DNA of 55,499 nt from Sneathiella sp. (GTDB lineage: Bacteria; Pseudomonadota; Alphaproteobacteria; Sneathiellales; Sneathiellaceae). Of this stretch, positions 47,556-55,499 are shown piece by piece. Location of the stretch: positions 1-55,499 of the forward strand of contig NZ_NZMB01000022.1 in assembly GCF_002694385.1 (NCBI RefSeq), in the 5' to 3' direction. The first letter of the stretch is position 1; the number at the start of each line of letters is the position of its first letter. Position numbers and translations under genes: made by a program. The notes under the pieces are model-generated. The model did not search any database. It was not told the origin of the DNA and saw only the letters and a program-made list of their open reading frames with translations.

Positions 47556-47942
47556 ATGGGCAAAGTCGCGAAAAGAGTCGACGACCACGTCGGTGAGCGG
47601 ATTCGTGAAAGACGCACAATGATGGGTCTGACACAGGAGCATCTGGCGAAGGCACTCGATATTTCCTATCAGCAGGTTCAGAAGTATGAAACCGGCGCCA
47701 ACCGCGTAAGTGCTGGCAGATTATATGAAATAGCAAAACGGCTTGAAGTCGATGTTGCCTATTTCTTTGAACATCTTGAACCATCAACAGCCAGCATTCC
47801 CTTGGAACATGGCGGAAAAAACCGCTCCACGATTGAGCTTGTCCGCAATTACAGCGAAATTGAAGAGCCTGCTGTGCGCTCCGCGGTCAGCGGCCTGATC
47901 AAAAGTCTGGCTGGCAAGGAGCGGCGGCGCAAGTCCGCATAA
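47556..47942 (+). CDS. XRE family helix-turn-helix regulator
   Basis: Protein of 128 aa. The HTH_3 domain runs from about 10 to 70: IRERRTMMGLTQEHLAKAL, ISYQQVQKYETGANRVSAGRL and LYEIAKRLEVDVAYFF. The C-terminal 50 residues are charged and end in KERRRKSA, possibly a tetramerisation or DNA-contacting tail. It is a cytoplasmic repressor or activator of unknown target. It lies on the opposite strand to its neighbours lpxC and bamD, in a gap with a terminator on one side and AT-rich DNA on the other. Confidence 0.88.
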   Translation: MGKVAKRVDDHVGERIRERRTMMGLTQEHLAKALDISYQQVQKYETGANRVSAGRLYEIAKRLEVDVAYFFEHLEPSTASIPLEHGGKNRSTIELVRNYSEIEEPAVRSAVSGLIKSLAGKERRRKSA

Positions 47943-47972
47943 ATTCCACCCGACAGAGATTTCACAGAATGA

Positions 47973-48010
47973 ACAGGCGCGGAAATCACTCCGCGCCTGT
48001 TATGTTTTTT
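47973..48010 (+). terminator. Intrinsic terminator of the XRE gene
   Basis: ACAGGCGCGGA and a complementary TCCGCGCCTGT form a perfect 11-bp stem with a 6-nt loop, followed by TATGTTTTTT. It starts 30 nt after the XRE stop and ends 46 nt before the lpxC stop on the other strand. Confidence 0.85.
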
Positions 48011-48056
48011 GCTGTTGATTTCTAAAACAGCGCCAGATTGTACACAAGAATTTCGG

Positions 48057-48992
48057 TTAATCCCGAGCTGGCGCGGCGGCCTTCTGCGCGGGCCAACTCG
48101 CCCCGCCGACATTGCCGCTGCGCAGCGGTGCCTCGGTGGTGTAGCACCAGGCATCCCGGTCCGACAGGAAAGCGTGCAACAGCTTGTTATTCAACGCATG
48201 TCCGGAACGGAAGCCATAAAATTCCCCGATGATCGGCGCCCCGGCGAGATAGAGATCTCCGATGGCGTCCAGCGCCTTGTGCCGTACAAATTCATCGTCA
48301 TAGCGCAGCCCTTCTTCATTCAGGATGTCCGAGCCGCTGAGCACGATGGCGTTTTCAAGCGACCCGCCCTTGGCCAGCCCGAGTTTTTTAAGCTGCTCAA
48401 AATCGCTAAGGAAGCCGAACGTCCGGGCGCGGGAGATTTCCTTCTTGAATATCCCGTTGCGCAGGTTATAGCTGCAATTCTGCTTGCCGATCCGGGGATT
48501 GTCGAAATCAATATCAAAAGCAACGGAGATATTGTCAGCCGGGGAGAGAATCGCCCGGGCGGCACCGTCCGCCACCTCGATTTCCTTCAACACCTTGATA
48601 TAACGACGCGGCGCGTCCTGCTCCTGGATATCAGCACATTCAATCAGAAAAATAAAAGGCGCGGCGGATCCATCCATAACCGGCACTTCCGGTCCGTCCA
48701 GCTCGATAACAAGATTATCAATTCCGGAACCGGAAAGGGCCGCCATCAGATGCTCAACCGTTGCCACCTTCACGCCCGCGTCATTGCGGACCGTCGTGCA
48801 CATGACAAGATCGGACGCGCTGTCATAGCGCGCCGGAATATCGGCAATGGCCGCGTCAACATCGGTGCGTCTGAAAATAATGCCGCTGTTCGCCGGAGCG
48901 GGAACCAGCTTCATATTGATCAGCTCCCCGCCATGCAGACCTACGCCGGTGCAGCTGATGCTGTTCCGCAATGTCTTTTGATTAACAAACAT
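48057..48992 (-). CDS. lpxC: UDP-3-O-acyl-N-acetylglucosamine deacetylase
   Basis: LpxC, 311 aa, the committed zinc-dependent step of lipid A synthesis in the cytoplasm. The zinc ligands are His81 in TVEHLMAAL, and the His/Asp of RHKALDAIGDL (near 240-250). The catalytic His of SGHALNN is present too. N-terminal NSISCTGVGLHGG matches the family start. It shows that the organism has lipid A. The C-terminus ends in a short Ala-rich tail. Confidence 0.96.
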   Translation of the reverse strand: MFVNQKTLRNSISCTGVGLHGGELINMKLVPAPANSGIIFRRTDVDAAIADIPARYDSASDLVMCTTVRNDAGVKVATVEHLMAALSGSGIDNLVIELDGPEVPVMDGSAAPFIFLIECADIQEQDAPRRYIKVLKEIEVADGAARAILSPADNISVAFDIDFDNPRIGKQNCSYNLRNGIFKKEISRARTFGFLSDFEQLKKLGLAKGGSLENAIVLSGSDILNEEGLRYDDEFVRHKALDAIGDLYLAGAPIIGEFYGFRSGHALNNKLLHAFLSDRDAWCYTTEAPLRSGNVGGASWPAQKAAAPARD

Positions 48993-49034
48993 TTTCCGCC
49001 ACTTCTGTTGACCATGTACAAATTTTGTAGCCTG

Positions 49035-49063
49035 AATGTACGAAACAGCCTCGGTACAAACAA
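49035..49063 (-). promoter_or_regulatory. Candidate lpxC promoter
   Basis: On the minus strand TTGTTT (complement of 49058-49063) and TACATT (complement of 49035-49040) are 17 bp apart and about 43 nt ahead of the lpxC start. It is the only matching pair I found in this 139-bp gap. Confidence 0.35.
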
Positions 49064-49131
49064 ATCAAACATTGTTACCAATTATTTCGGCGCTGCACAA
49101 TTTAATGGTAAATAAATCGTTATTTACATCC

Positions 49132-49788
49132 TCAATGCGTGCCATAGAGCCGGTCCCCTGCATCGCCGAGCCCCGGAACGATATATGCCTTTTCATTCAG
49201 CCGCTCATCAAGAGCCGCCACATAGATTGCGACCTTTGGATGCTGGCGCCGCATCACCTCCACTCCTTCGGGAGCGGCGACCAGCGCCATAAAGCGGATA
49301 TCTTCAGGAGCAACCCGGTGATCGAGCAGCACATCGACCGCCGCCGCCGCGGAATATCCCGTCGCCAGCATCGGGTCCACCAGAATGAACAGCCGCCCTT
49401 CCGCCGAGGGGAGACTGCGGAGATATTCCACGGGGCGTTTCGTCTCATGATCCCGATACATCCCGATATGCCCGACGCGGGCCGAGGGCATGAGGTCAAG
49501 CAACCCGTCGGCCATGCCGAGACCGGCCCGCAGGATAGGCACAACTGCCGCCTTCTTCCCGGCGAGAACCGGCCCCTCCATCTTGCAGACCGGCGTTTCG
49601 ATGGCGCTGCCGGTTACGGGCAAATTGCGTGTGATTTCATATCCCATCAGCAGGGCAATTTCCCGCAGCAGCTGGCGAAAGCTGCGGGTCGACGTCTCCT
49701 TGCGTCGCATATGCGTCAGCTTGTGAACAATCAACGGGTGATCGAGGATATGCAGGTTGGGAAAACGCGGATCGCGGGTCATAGGCAT
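49132..49788 (-). CDS. upp: Uracil phosphoribosyltransferase
   Basis: Upp converts uracil and PRPP to UMP. At 218 aa it is slightly longer than the usual 208-210. [23 protein letters not shown], the PRPP loop [12 protein letters not shown] (near 138-149) and the C-terminal [13 protein letters not shown] are family hallmarks. Together with pnp and deoA, divergently transcribed across a 256-bp gap, it forms a base and nucleoside salvage group. Confidence 0.94.
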   Translation of the reverse strand: MPMTRDPRFPNLHILDHPLIVHKLTHMRRKETSTRSFRQLLREIALLMGYEITRNLPVTGSAIETPVCKMEGPVLAGKKAAVVPILRAGLGMADGLLDLMPSARVGHIGMYRDHETKRPVEYLRSLPSAEGRLFILVDPMLATGYSAAAAVDVLLDHRVAPEDIRFMALVAAPEGVEVMRRQHPKVAIYVAALDERLNEKAYIVPGLGDAGDRLYGTH

Positions 49789-50044
49789 CGTTTCTTTATG
49801 GCTAGGCGTTCTGGTCCTCAGAGTACGGGTATCTTAAATTTAGACGAGTTTACGGGTTAATCCACCACTGTTGAGCATGATCCGCTATTTCATGGCAGCT
49901 GGACACCGCGCAGGGCCGATAACAAATATTTATAACCTTTCCGGCCAATTTTCTGCAAATCGCTGTTTGGTATGATAAAAGTCACCCCTATACTGCACTC
50001 AACATCGAAAGACGATCCTGTTCCGCCAATCATCGGGAATAAGA

Positions 50045-50911
50045 ATGACCCTGAATCCACATATCGCCGCCGACTATGTCAAACAGGTTGCCCCCGGCTT
50101 TTCGCCCCGTGTCGGTATCGTTCTGGGATCCGGCCTTGGCGGACTTGCTGACAAGATCGAAACCCTCGTCAGCATCGATTATGGCGAGATCCCGGACTTT
50201 CCCCGCTCCTCCGTCGAAGGCCATACTGGAAAACTCATACTCGGCCGATTGGGCGGCATGGCGGTCGCCTGCCTTCGGGGCCGCGTCCATTATTATGAGG
50301 GCGTCACCCCCCGCGATCTTGCGATCCCCATACGCATGCTTAAATTGCTCGGCGTCGATATTTTGCTGCTAACCAATGCCGCGGGCAGCTTTCGTCCGAA
50401 GATGAAACCCGGAAGCCTGATGATGATCCGCGATCACATCAATCTTTCCGGCCTCAACCCGCTGGTTGGACCCAATGACGACGTCTTCGGGCCGCGCTTC
50501 TTTTCCATGGAAGACGCCTATGATCCGGTGCTTAGAAAACATCTCGCGGCGGTCGCAAAAGAGCTTGGCATCACGCTGCATGAGGGGGTTTATCTGCATT
50601 ATCTCGGCCCCAATTTCGAAACCCCGGCGGAAATTCGCGCCTTTCGCCTCCTCAGTCCCGATGCCATCGGCATGTCAACAACGCCGGAGGTGCTCACCGC
50701 CCGTCATGCGGGCATGCGCGTTCTCGCCATTTCCAGCATCACCAACCCCGTCGCCGGGACGAACAAAACGCCGCTCAGCCATGAGCAGACGCTTGAACAG
50801 GCGAAAATCGCGGCGGGCGATCTGGAAAAGCTCGTCATTGTGTTTCTGGAAACCCTGAAACGGGAGTTGCTGAAAGCCCATATCCGCAGCACGGAGGGAC
50901 ATAATGGCTGA
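50045..50911 (+). CDS. Purine nucleoside phosphorylase (trimeric PNP family)
   Basis: Protein of 288 aa that splits purine nucleosides with phosphate into base and ribose-1-phosphate. The phosphate-binding VLGSGLGGLAD (Ser29) and EGHTGKLILG match the trimeric, mammalian-like PNP rather than hexameric DeoD. LLTNAAGSF, GPNFETPAEIRAF and MSTTPEV follow in the expected order. The stop overlaps the start of deoA by 8 nt, so the two are coupled. MTAP is a related family, but the context favours PNP. Confidence 0.9.
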   Translation: MTLNPHIAADYVKQVAPGFSPRVGIVLGSGLGGLADKIETLVSIDYGEIPDFPRSSVEGHTGKLILGRLGGMAVACLRGRVHYYEGVTPRDLAIPIRMLKLLGVDILLLTNAAGSFRPKMKPGSLMMIRDHINLSGLNPLVGPNDDVFGPRFFSMEDAYDPVLRKHLAAVAKELGITLHEGVYLHYLGPNFETPAEIRAFRLLSPDAIGMSTTPEVLTARHAGMRVLAISSITNPVAGTNKTPLSHEQTLEQAKIAAGDLEKLVIVFLETLKRELLKAHIRSTEGHNG

Positions 50912-52268
50912 AAGCCAGCCTGAACGCAGTTTTTTTCCTCAGGAAATCATCCGCAAAAAACGCGACGGCAAAACGCTCGATGAGGCTGAAATCACCTACA
51001 TGGTCCGCGGCCTTACAGACGGCCGGATCAGCGAAGGACAGATCGCCGCCTTTGCCATGGCGGTTTATTTTCAGGGAATGAGCATGTTGGAACGCACGGC
51101 CCTGACCCAGGCCATGCTGCGGTCCGGCACCGTCATAGACTGGCAAAAGGAAGGTGTTTCCCGCCCCATTGTCGACAAACATTCAACGGGCGGCGTCGGA
51201 GATAAGGTCAGCCTGATCCTGGCGCCCCTGATTGCCGCCTGCGGCGGAGCGGTACCCATGATTGCCGGACGCGGCCTTGGTCATACCGGCGGCACGATTG
51301 ACAAGCTGGAAAGTATCGCCGGATACCGGATAAATCCGGCGATGGATCTGTTCGTTAAAACCGTTCGCCACGTTGGCTGCGCGATTATCGGACAGAGCGA
51401 CGCCCTCGCCCCGGCGGATGGCCGCTTCTATGCCATTCGCGATGTGACGGCGACGGTTGAATCCATTCCGCTGATCACCGCCTCGATCCTCTCAAAGAAG
51501 CTGGCCGCCGGTCTCGACGCCCTTGTCATGGATGTCAAGTTCGGCTCCGGCGCCTTCAAGCCAGATCCGGGGGAAGCGGAGGAACTTGCCCGCAGCATCG
51601 TATCCGTTGCCAATGCCAGCGGCCTGCCGACCACTGCGCTGCTGACCGACATGGATGAGGTTTTGGGCCATACGGCGGGCAATGCCGTCGAAGTCAGAGA
51701 AGTCATTGATTTCCTGATGGGGCGCCATATGGATCCGCGCCTGTTTGATGTGGTGATGGCCCTGGCGAGTGAGATGCTCATTCTCGCCGGAATAGCGGAT
51801 GAAACTACGGCACTTCACGCGGCAAAAGGCGCACTCGCCAGCGGGACGGCGGCCGAACGATTTGCCCAGATGGTGGCGGCCCTTGGCGGACCCGCCGATC
51901 TCATGACAAACATGAACGCGCATCTCCCCCTCGCCCCGGTGCGCCGGAACATCATTGCCCCACGGCGCGGCTTCATCAACCGGATCAATGTCCGAGAATA
52001 CGGCCTTGCCGTCATGGAACTGGGCGGCGGTCGTCGGCAGGCGACAGATATGATCGATCACGGGGTGGGGCTTGTAAATATTGCTGGTATTGGTGCAAAG
52101 GTCGGGCCGCGGGCGCCTGTCGCCACGCTTTATGCCCGCACCGAGGCAGATGCCGATCAGGCCGAGACGCGCCTTTTGCAAGCAATCACCATCACGGATG
52201 ACTGTCCGGCAATTCCATTACCGGTACGCCAGCGGATAACGGCGGAAAAAACTAGGCATCCTGTCTGA
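50904..52268 (+). CDS. deoA: Thymidine phosphorylase
   Basis: Pyrimidine nucleoside phosphorylase of 454 aa. Phosphate-binding KHSTGGVGDKVSL is near 92-104, GRGLGHTGGTIDKLE and the family's DVKFGSGAF segment follow, and the C-terminal barrel-like PYNP domain closes the protein. It releases thymine and deoxyribose-1-phosphate. It shares a transcript with the purine phosphorylase (8-nt overlap). Confidence 0.94.
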   Translation: MAESQPERSFFPQEIIRKKRDGKTLDEAEITYMVRGLTDGRISEGQIAAFAMAVYFQGMSMLERTALTQAMLRSGTVIDWQKEGVSRPIVDKHSTGGVGDKVSLILAPLIAACGGAVPMIAGRGLGHTGGTIDKLESIAGYRINPAMDLFVKTVRHVGCAIIGQSDALAPADGRFYAIRDVTATVESIPLITASILSKKLAAGLDALVMDVKFGSGAFKPDPGEAEELARSIVSVANASGLPTTALLTDMDEVLGHTAGNAVEVREVIDFLMGRHMDPRLFDVVMALASEMLILAGIADETTALHAAKGALASGTAAERFAQMVAALGGPADLMTNMNAHLPLAPVRRNIIAPRRGFINRINVREYGLAVMELGGGRRQATDMIDHGVGLVNIAGIGAKVGPRAPVATLYARTEADADQAETRLLQAITITDDCPAIPLPVRQRITAEKTRHPV

Positions 52269-52318
52269 TACACCTTCCCAGACGCAGAACGCATCGCCAG
52301 GTCGCGCCCGTCGGAACG

Positions 52319-52924
52319 TCAGTTCTGCTTTTTCGGGGCGCTTTCAACAGTTTCTTCGATCTTGATATCAACCTTTGGATTGGCATCGTTGAAACGCTTC
52401 ATGACCTCTTCCGTGATATTCATGGTCGGATTGAAGAATACGGTTCTCTCGCGATCAATGCCAATATTAACCCCTTTTTCCTTGCTGACATCGGCGGCAA
52501 CACGGATGATGAATTCGCGAAATTTGAGGCGGACACCCACAAGCACTTCATTCATCTTGCCATTGATGACCTGAAAATCGCGTTGTAGACCTTGTCGCTG
52601 CTGATTCAGCTCAGCCAGTTTCTGCTGATAGGCATCGGGGGCCAGGATGGCGCGCTGTTTATCGAGCGCTTCCTTTTCCTTCAAAAGCGCATCCCCGCGC
52701 TTGTTCAGCTCATCAACTTTGCTTTTGAGAAGCGCTTTGACTTCCTCTTCCGCTTTTTTTACCGGCGCCGATTCCTGCAAAATATAGTTGATATCAATAA
52801 CAGCGACAACGGCTTCCGGCAGCTTTGATTGTGCCTGCGCACCCGCCCCCCCCGGCAGGGAAAGCGTGGTTGTGACGGCTGTCACAAACAATCCAATGAG
52901 CAGATACTGAATCTTTTTTGTCAA
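52319..52924 (-). CDS. OmpH/Skp family periplasmic chaperone
   Basis: Protein of 201 aa. The N-terminal signal peptide of about 30 residues ends near GAGAQAQ. A long coiled coil follows (EEEVKALLKSKVDELNKRGDALLKEKEALDKQ), and the ending IGIDRERTVFFNPTMNITEEVMKRFN is typical of OmpH. It holds unfolded outer-membrane proteins on the way to BAM; BamD is encoded nearby in the window. It is convergent with deoA. Confidence 0.88.
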   Translation of the reverse strand: MTKKIQYLLIGLFVTAVTTTLSLPGGAGAQAQSKLPEAVVAVIDINYILQESAPVKKAEEEVKALLKSKVDELNKRGDALLKEKEALDKQRAILAPDAYQQKLAELNQQRQGLQRDFQVINGKMNEVLVGVRLKFREFIIRVAADVSKEKGVNIGIDRERTVFFNPTMNITEEVMKRFNDANPKVDIKIEETVESAPKKQN

Positions 52925-53122
52925 TTGTCTCTCCGGAGTTTGGGGATTGCCGAGGTGTTACAGAGCTACATAACATCACCGGATTAATAAATCCAGAACC
53001 CTCATTGCGTCATTCTCAGCCTGTTATCCCCGAAATAGCTAGCAAAAAAGGCAAAACAGTGAAATTTGGACGTTGCATTGCGGCGGTCCCTCAAAACCGG
53101 AATGCAGCCCTTTTGAGAGAAT

Positions 53123-53680
53123 CTACCCGTTCCAGATTTCCACACATTCCGTCGCCGCTTCAAGCGGCAGAATGGGCGGCCGCTCGGCGGTGCCTATATA
53201 AAGAAAGCCGACGATCATATCTTCGTCCCGCGCGCCAAGGGCGGCTTTCACATGCGCATCAAAACAGGGCGCACCGGTACGCCATATCCCGGCATAACCA
53301 AGCGCATGAATGGCCAGCATAATATTTTCGGCGGCGGCGCCGGCGGAAAGATACTGTTCGATCGGCGGCACCTTGGGGCTGTCCGTCACCCTGGCAATGA
53401 CAATGATCATCATGGGCGCCCGGAGTGGCTTCTGGCTTTCCTTTTCAAGCGCGGCATCGCTGGCCTCAGGGTCGCGCTTTTGCAGCGCATCGCGGAATAT
53501 TCCGCCAAGTTTTTGCCGCGCCTCCCCTTCAACAACCAGAAACCGCCAGGGCCGGAGGCGACCATGATCGGGCGCGCGACCCGCGGCCTGCATGATTATC
53601 TTCACCTCTTCGGCATTGGGGGCGGGTTCTGTCAACCGCGCCGATGATTTACGCGTGATCAGGGCTTCAATGGCATCCAT
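53123..53680 (-). CDS. Nitroreductase family protein (YdjA-like)
   Basis: Flavin (FMN) reductase of 185 aa. MDAIEALITRKSSARLTEP at the N-terminus, GRAPDHGRLRPWRFLVV (near 34-50), and AAAENIMLAIHALGYAGIWRTG later match the minimal YdjA/Frm2-like nitroreductases that act as dimers. The ATG at 53680 starts the conserved part; the open frame to 53752 adds a segment with no family match. Physiological substrate is unknown. Confidence 0.88.
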   Translation of the reverse strand: MDAIEALITRKSSARLTEPAPNAEEVKIIMQAAGRAPDHGRLRPWRFLVVEGEARQKLGGIFRDALQKRDPEASDAALEKESQKPLRAPMMIIVIARVTDSPKVPPIEQYLSAGAAAENIMLAIHALGYAGIWRTGAPCFDAHVKAALGARDEDMIVGFLYIGTAERPPILPLEAATECVEIWNG

Positions 53681-53930
53681 TAGACTGATGTTTCCTTTTT
53701 TAAAGGCGCCGGTTTCATGGCAGCAATAGCAGAGAATCTGCCGACTGGCCAACGCGTTGCATCAAGGTGGTTGTTATCGCCACATTCTGTCCCTACAGTA
53801 TTAAAGGGACGGGGGAGAAGACAATCCATTATCAAACCGGCGACATATTTTGTCTGAAATCAATGTCAGCGGTCACAAAATAGAGGAGTATGCAATCGCC
53901 ATCCCCGGGGGGAGAAATGAGGAAACCATC

Positions 53931-54755
53931 ATGTCCATAAAAACTATCCTGCTACATTTGAATGACGAAGCCCATCTCGACACCAATATCGAAGCGGCCC
54001 TTGGCCTTGCGGTCGAGCATAAAGCACATCTGATCGGCCTGTACACAATTGCACAGGTTGTTGTTCCGGCAACCTATATGGGCTATGTCCCGCCGGAATT
54101 GATCGAACAGTCCCACCAGGCGGAAGAGAAAAAAGCAGCGGCGGCAAAAAAGCGTCTGGAGGAGCTGGCCGCTAAAGTTGACTGCGGCGTTGACGTCTTC
54201 ATCGAACAGGGATATGCGCCGGACCTGCTGAATGCCCACGCCCTTGCTGTCGATCTTGTCGTGATCGGCCAGGGCGATCCGGAGGCGGAGAATAATGCGC
54301 AAGTTCGCTATATTGCCGAGGAAATTGTGGTCAGCTCGCCAAGGCCGGTCCTGATTATTCCATCTGCCGGTAAATTTCACGATTTTGGCAATCACGTCAT
54401 GGTCGCGTGGAACAATACGCGGGAATCCTCCCGCGCCCTGCATGAAGCCTTGCCCTTCCTGAAAAAGGCGGACAAGGTGACGCTGCTGCGGGTTAACGCA
54501 ACGGAAGATGAAAATTTCGAGACCAAGCAGATCATGGCGCATCTTGAACGACATGGTATTAAGGCGGAATTCAAATCGGGGCACTGGCCGGACCTCGATG
54601 TCGGCGATGCCATGCTGGGCGCGCTGGTCGATTATAGCGCCGATATGCTGGTGATGGGCGCCTATGGCCACAGCCGCATCCGCGAAATGATTCTGGGCGG
54701 CGCAACGAAAAGCATTCTGTCGCATATGACGGCGCCGACGCTGCTCTCCCATTAA
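53931..54755 (+). CDS. Universal stress protein with two UspA domains
   Basis: Protein of 274 aa. The first Usp domain is about 1-145 (IKTILLHLNDEAHLDTNIEAAL), and the second begins near 155 (HVMVAWNNTRESSRALHEALPFL) and ends in the ATP-binding GAYGHSRIREMILGGATKSIL (G-2x-G-9x-G-S/T type). The first lacks the full motif, as is common in fused pairs. The ATG at 53931 has GAGG at 8 nt; the open frame extends to 53850 without support. Such tandem proteins are induced by oxygen limitation or stress. Confidence 0.9.
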   Translation: MSIKTILLHLNDEAHLDTNIEAALGLAVEHKAHLIGLYTIAQVVVPATYMGYVPPELIEQSHQAEEKKAAAAKKRLEELAAKVDCGVDVFIEQGYAPDLLNAHALAVDLVVIGQGDPEAENNAQVRYIAEEIVVSSPRPVLIIPSAGKFHDFGNHVMVAWNNTRESSRALHEALPFLKKADKVTLLRVNATEDENFETKQIMAHLERHGIKAEFKSGHWPDLDVGDAMLGALVDYSADMLVMGAYGHSRIREMILGGATKSILSHMTAPTLLSH

Positions 54756-54774
54756 TCATACAGTCAGCGGGACG

Positions 54775-55329
54775 TCAGAAAATATCGCTTTTTCGCACGT
54801 CCCGCCATGCGCCCATTGGCAGATCACCAAGCTCCAGCCGACCTATGCGCTGACGGATCAGTCGCAATGTCGGAAACCCTGTCGCCGCCGTCATGCGGCG
54901 CACCTGTCGGTTTTTCCCCTCCGTCAGGGTAAGCGTTATCCAGCAGGTCGGGATTGATTTGCGAAACCGGACCGGCGGATCGCGCGGCGGCATCTCCGGC
55001 TGCGGCGTGATCAGCTCCGCCCGGCAGGGTTTCGACTGATAACCGCCAAACATCACGCCCTTCGACAGTTTAGCCATGTCGGCTTTTCCCGGTATTCCCT
55101 CCACTTCGGCCCAATAGGTCCGCTCATGGCCGTTTTCCGGGTCCAGCAGCCGTTTGATGAACGGCCCGTCATCACTCAGCAGCAACAGCCCCTCGCTGTC
55201 CTTATCCAGCCGCCCAGCCGCATAAACATTGGGCGGCAGGGAAAATTCTGCCAGCGTCCGCTGCCCCGCTTCTCCTGTGAACTGGCTGAGGACACCGTAC
55301 GGTTTATGAAAGGCAATATATCTTGGCAT
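54775..55329 (-). CDS. rRNA pseudouridine synthase, RluE-like
   Basis: RsuA-family pseudouridine synthase of 184 aa, likely for position 2457 of 23S rRNA as in RluE. The catalytic Asp42 lies in GRLDKDSEGLLLL; HKPYGVLSQF at 8-17 and NRQVRRMTAATGFPTLRL near the end are family marks. No S4 domain precedes the catalytic domain, which fits RluE rather than RsuA or RluB. It is convergent with the universal stress protein gene. Confidence 0.9.
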   Translation of the reverse strand: MPRYIAFHKPYGVLSQFTGEAGQRTLAEFSLPPNVYAAGRLDKDSEGLLLLSDDGPFIKRLLDPENGHERTYWAEVEGIPGKADMAKLSKGVMFGGYQSKPCRAELITPQPEMPPRDPPVRFRKSIPTCWITLTLTEGKNRQVRRMTAATGFPTLRLIRQRIGRLELGDLPMGAWRDVRKSDIF

Positions 55330-55388
55330 GGTCAGGGACTATCAGTAAGGTCGGAAATCGGCCGCTTCTTGTGATGGCCAATTGAAAA

Positions 55389-55402
55389 TTGTTTTACATC
55401 AA
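55389..55402. promoter_or_regulatory. FNR/FixK-like box
   Basis: TTGTTTTACATCAA matches TTGAT-N4-ATCAA with the right half perfect and one mismatch in the left half. It lies in the gene-poor last 170 bp, 60 nt upstream of the RluE-like start and possibly ahead of a gene beyond the window. One match to a short degenerate motif is weak evidence. Confidence 0.3.
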
Positions 55403-55428
55403 AGTTATCAAATTTTTAGGTAATTTTA

Positions 55429-55467
55429 GCGATGGTAAAAGACGAATTTCTGGCACCATCGCCAGAA
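55429..55467. repeat. Mutually exclusive hairpins at the window end
   Basis: GCGATGGT (55429-55436) pairs with ACCATCGC (55455-55462), 8 bp. TTCTGGC (55448-55454) pairs with GCCAGAA (55461-55467), 7 bp, reusing two bases of the first stem. The two cannot both form. Either could belong to a leader or terminator of a neighbouring gene outside the window. Confidence 0.4.
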
Positions 55468-55499
55468 TAGTCAAAAATGCCAAACCGGATCAACATCTG

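Overview
The window comes from a Gram-negative bacterium, most likely an alphaproteobacterium. The basis is gene content and order: lpxC, bamD, recN and ligA lie together on one strand, and there is a SleB-type cell wall hydrolase, RpoH with its diagnostic box, DUF1127 proteins, NnrU, a beta carbonic anhydrase and a MoxR/VWA pair. Coding sequence is GC-rich and tightly packed. Many genes overlap by 4 nt (ATGA), and the few long intergenic gaps are AT-rich. I saw no rRNA, insertion sequence, integrase, phage gene or CRISPR array, so this looks like ordinary chromosome with some accessory loci. I cannot name the genus.

Layout. 1-1650: the start of tuf (minus), tRNA-Gly and tRNA-Tyr (minus), rlmB and tRNA-Thr (plus), with recognisable promoters and a terminator. 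1663-3090: a flavin oxidoreductase. 3307-10764: a nucleotide-sugar and surface-glycan locus. Five plus-strand genes (rfbF, rfbG, a C-methyltransferase, a cupin epimerase, a reductase) are predicted to make a CDP-activated, C-methyl-branched 6-deoxyhexose. Three convergent minus-strand genes (a CmcI-like methyltransferase, a family 2 glycosyltransferase, a sulfotransferase) probably build or decorate the glycan. 10991-20059: an extended SDR, an EamA transporter, the cell wall hydrolase, an ArsR regulator, a quinone reductase, CcdA, a tiny membrane ORF, an SRAP DNA-protein crosslink protein, rpoH and an MFS transporter.

20132-32871: carbonic anhydrase, moxR and VWA genes, a methyltransferase, an unknown membrane protein, a membrane-anchored cytochrome c, MarR and LysR regulators, a histidine phosphatase, an MBL-fold hydrolase, an M20 amidohydrolase, a PiT phosphate transporter, a PaaI thioesterase, NnrU and a small unknown protein. 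33003-42522: gpt, a hydroxypyruvate-isomerase-like protein, a ClC channel with CBS domains, a UvrD/PcrA helicase, prmA, a tandem DUF1127 protein with a small upstream neighbour, and an M24 aminopeptidase. 42535-49788 (minus): ligA, recN, bamD, lpxC and upp, interrupted by a plus-strand XRE regulator in an AT-rich gap. 50045-55329: pnp and deoA (nucleoside salvage), an OmpH/Skp chaperone, a nitroreductase, a tandem universal stress protein and an RluE-like pseudouridine synthase.

The clearest candidate for new biology is the CDP-sugar C-methylation cassette with its convergent sulfotransferase operon. Secondary points are the double DUF1127 protein next to three stacked inverted repeats, the XRE gene set into the envelope/repair cluster, an ArsR sensor that keeps only one of two expected cysteines, and an unannotated 26-codon membrane ORF.
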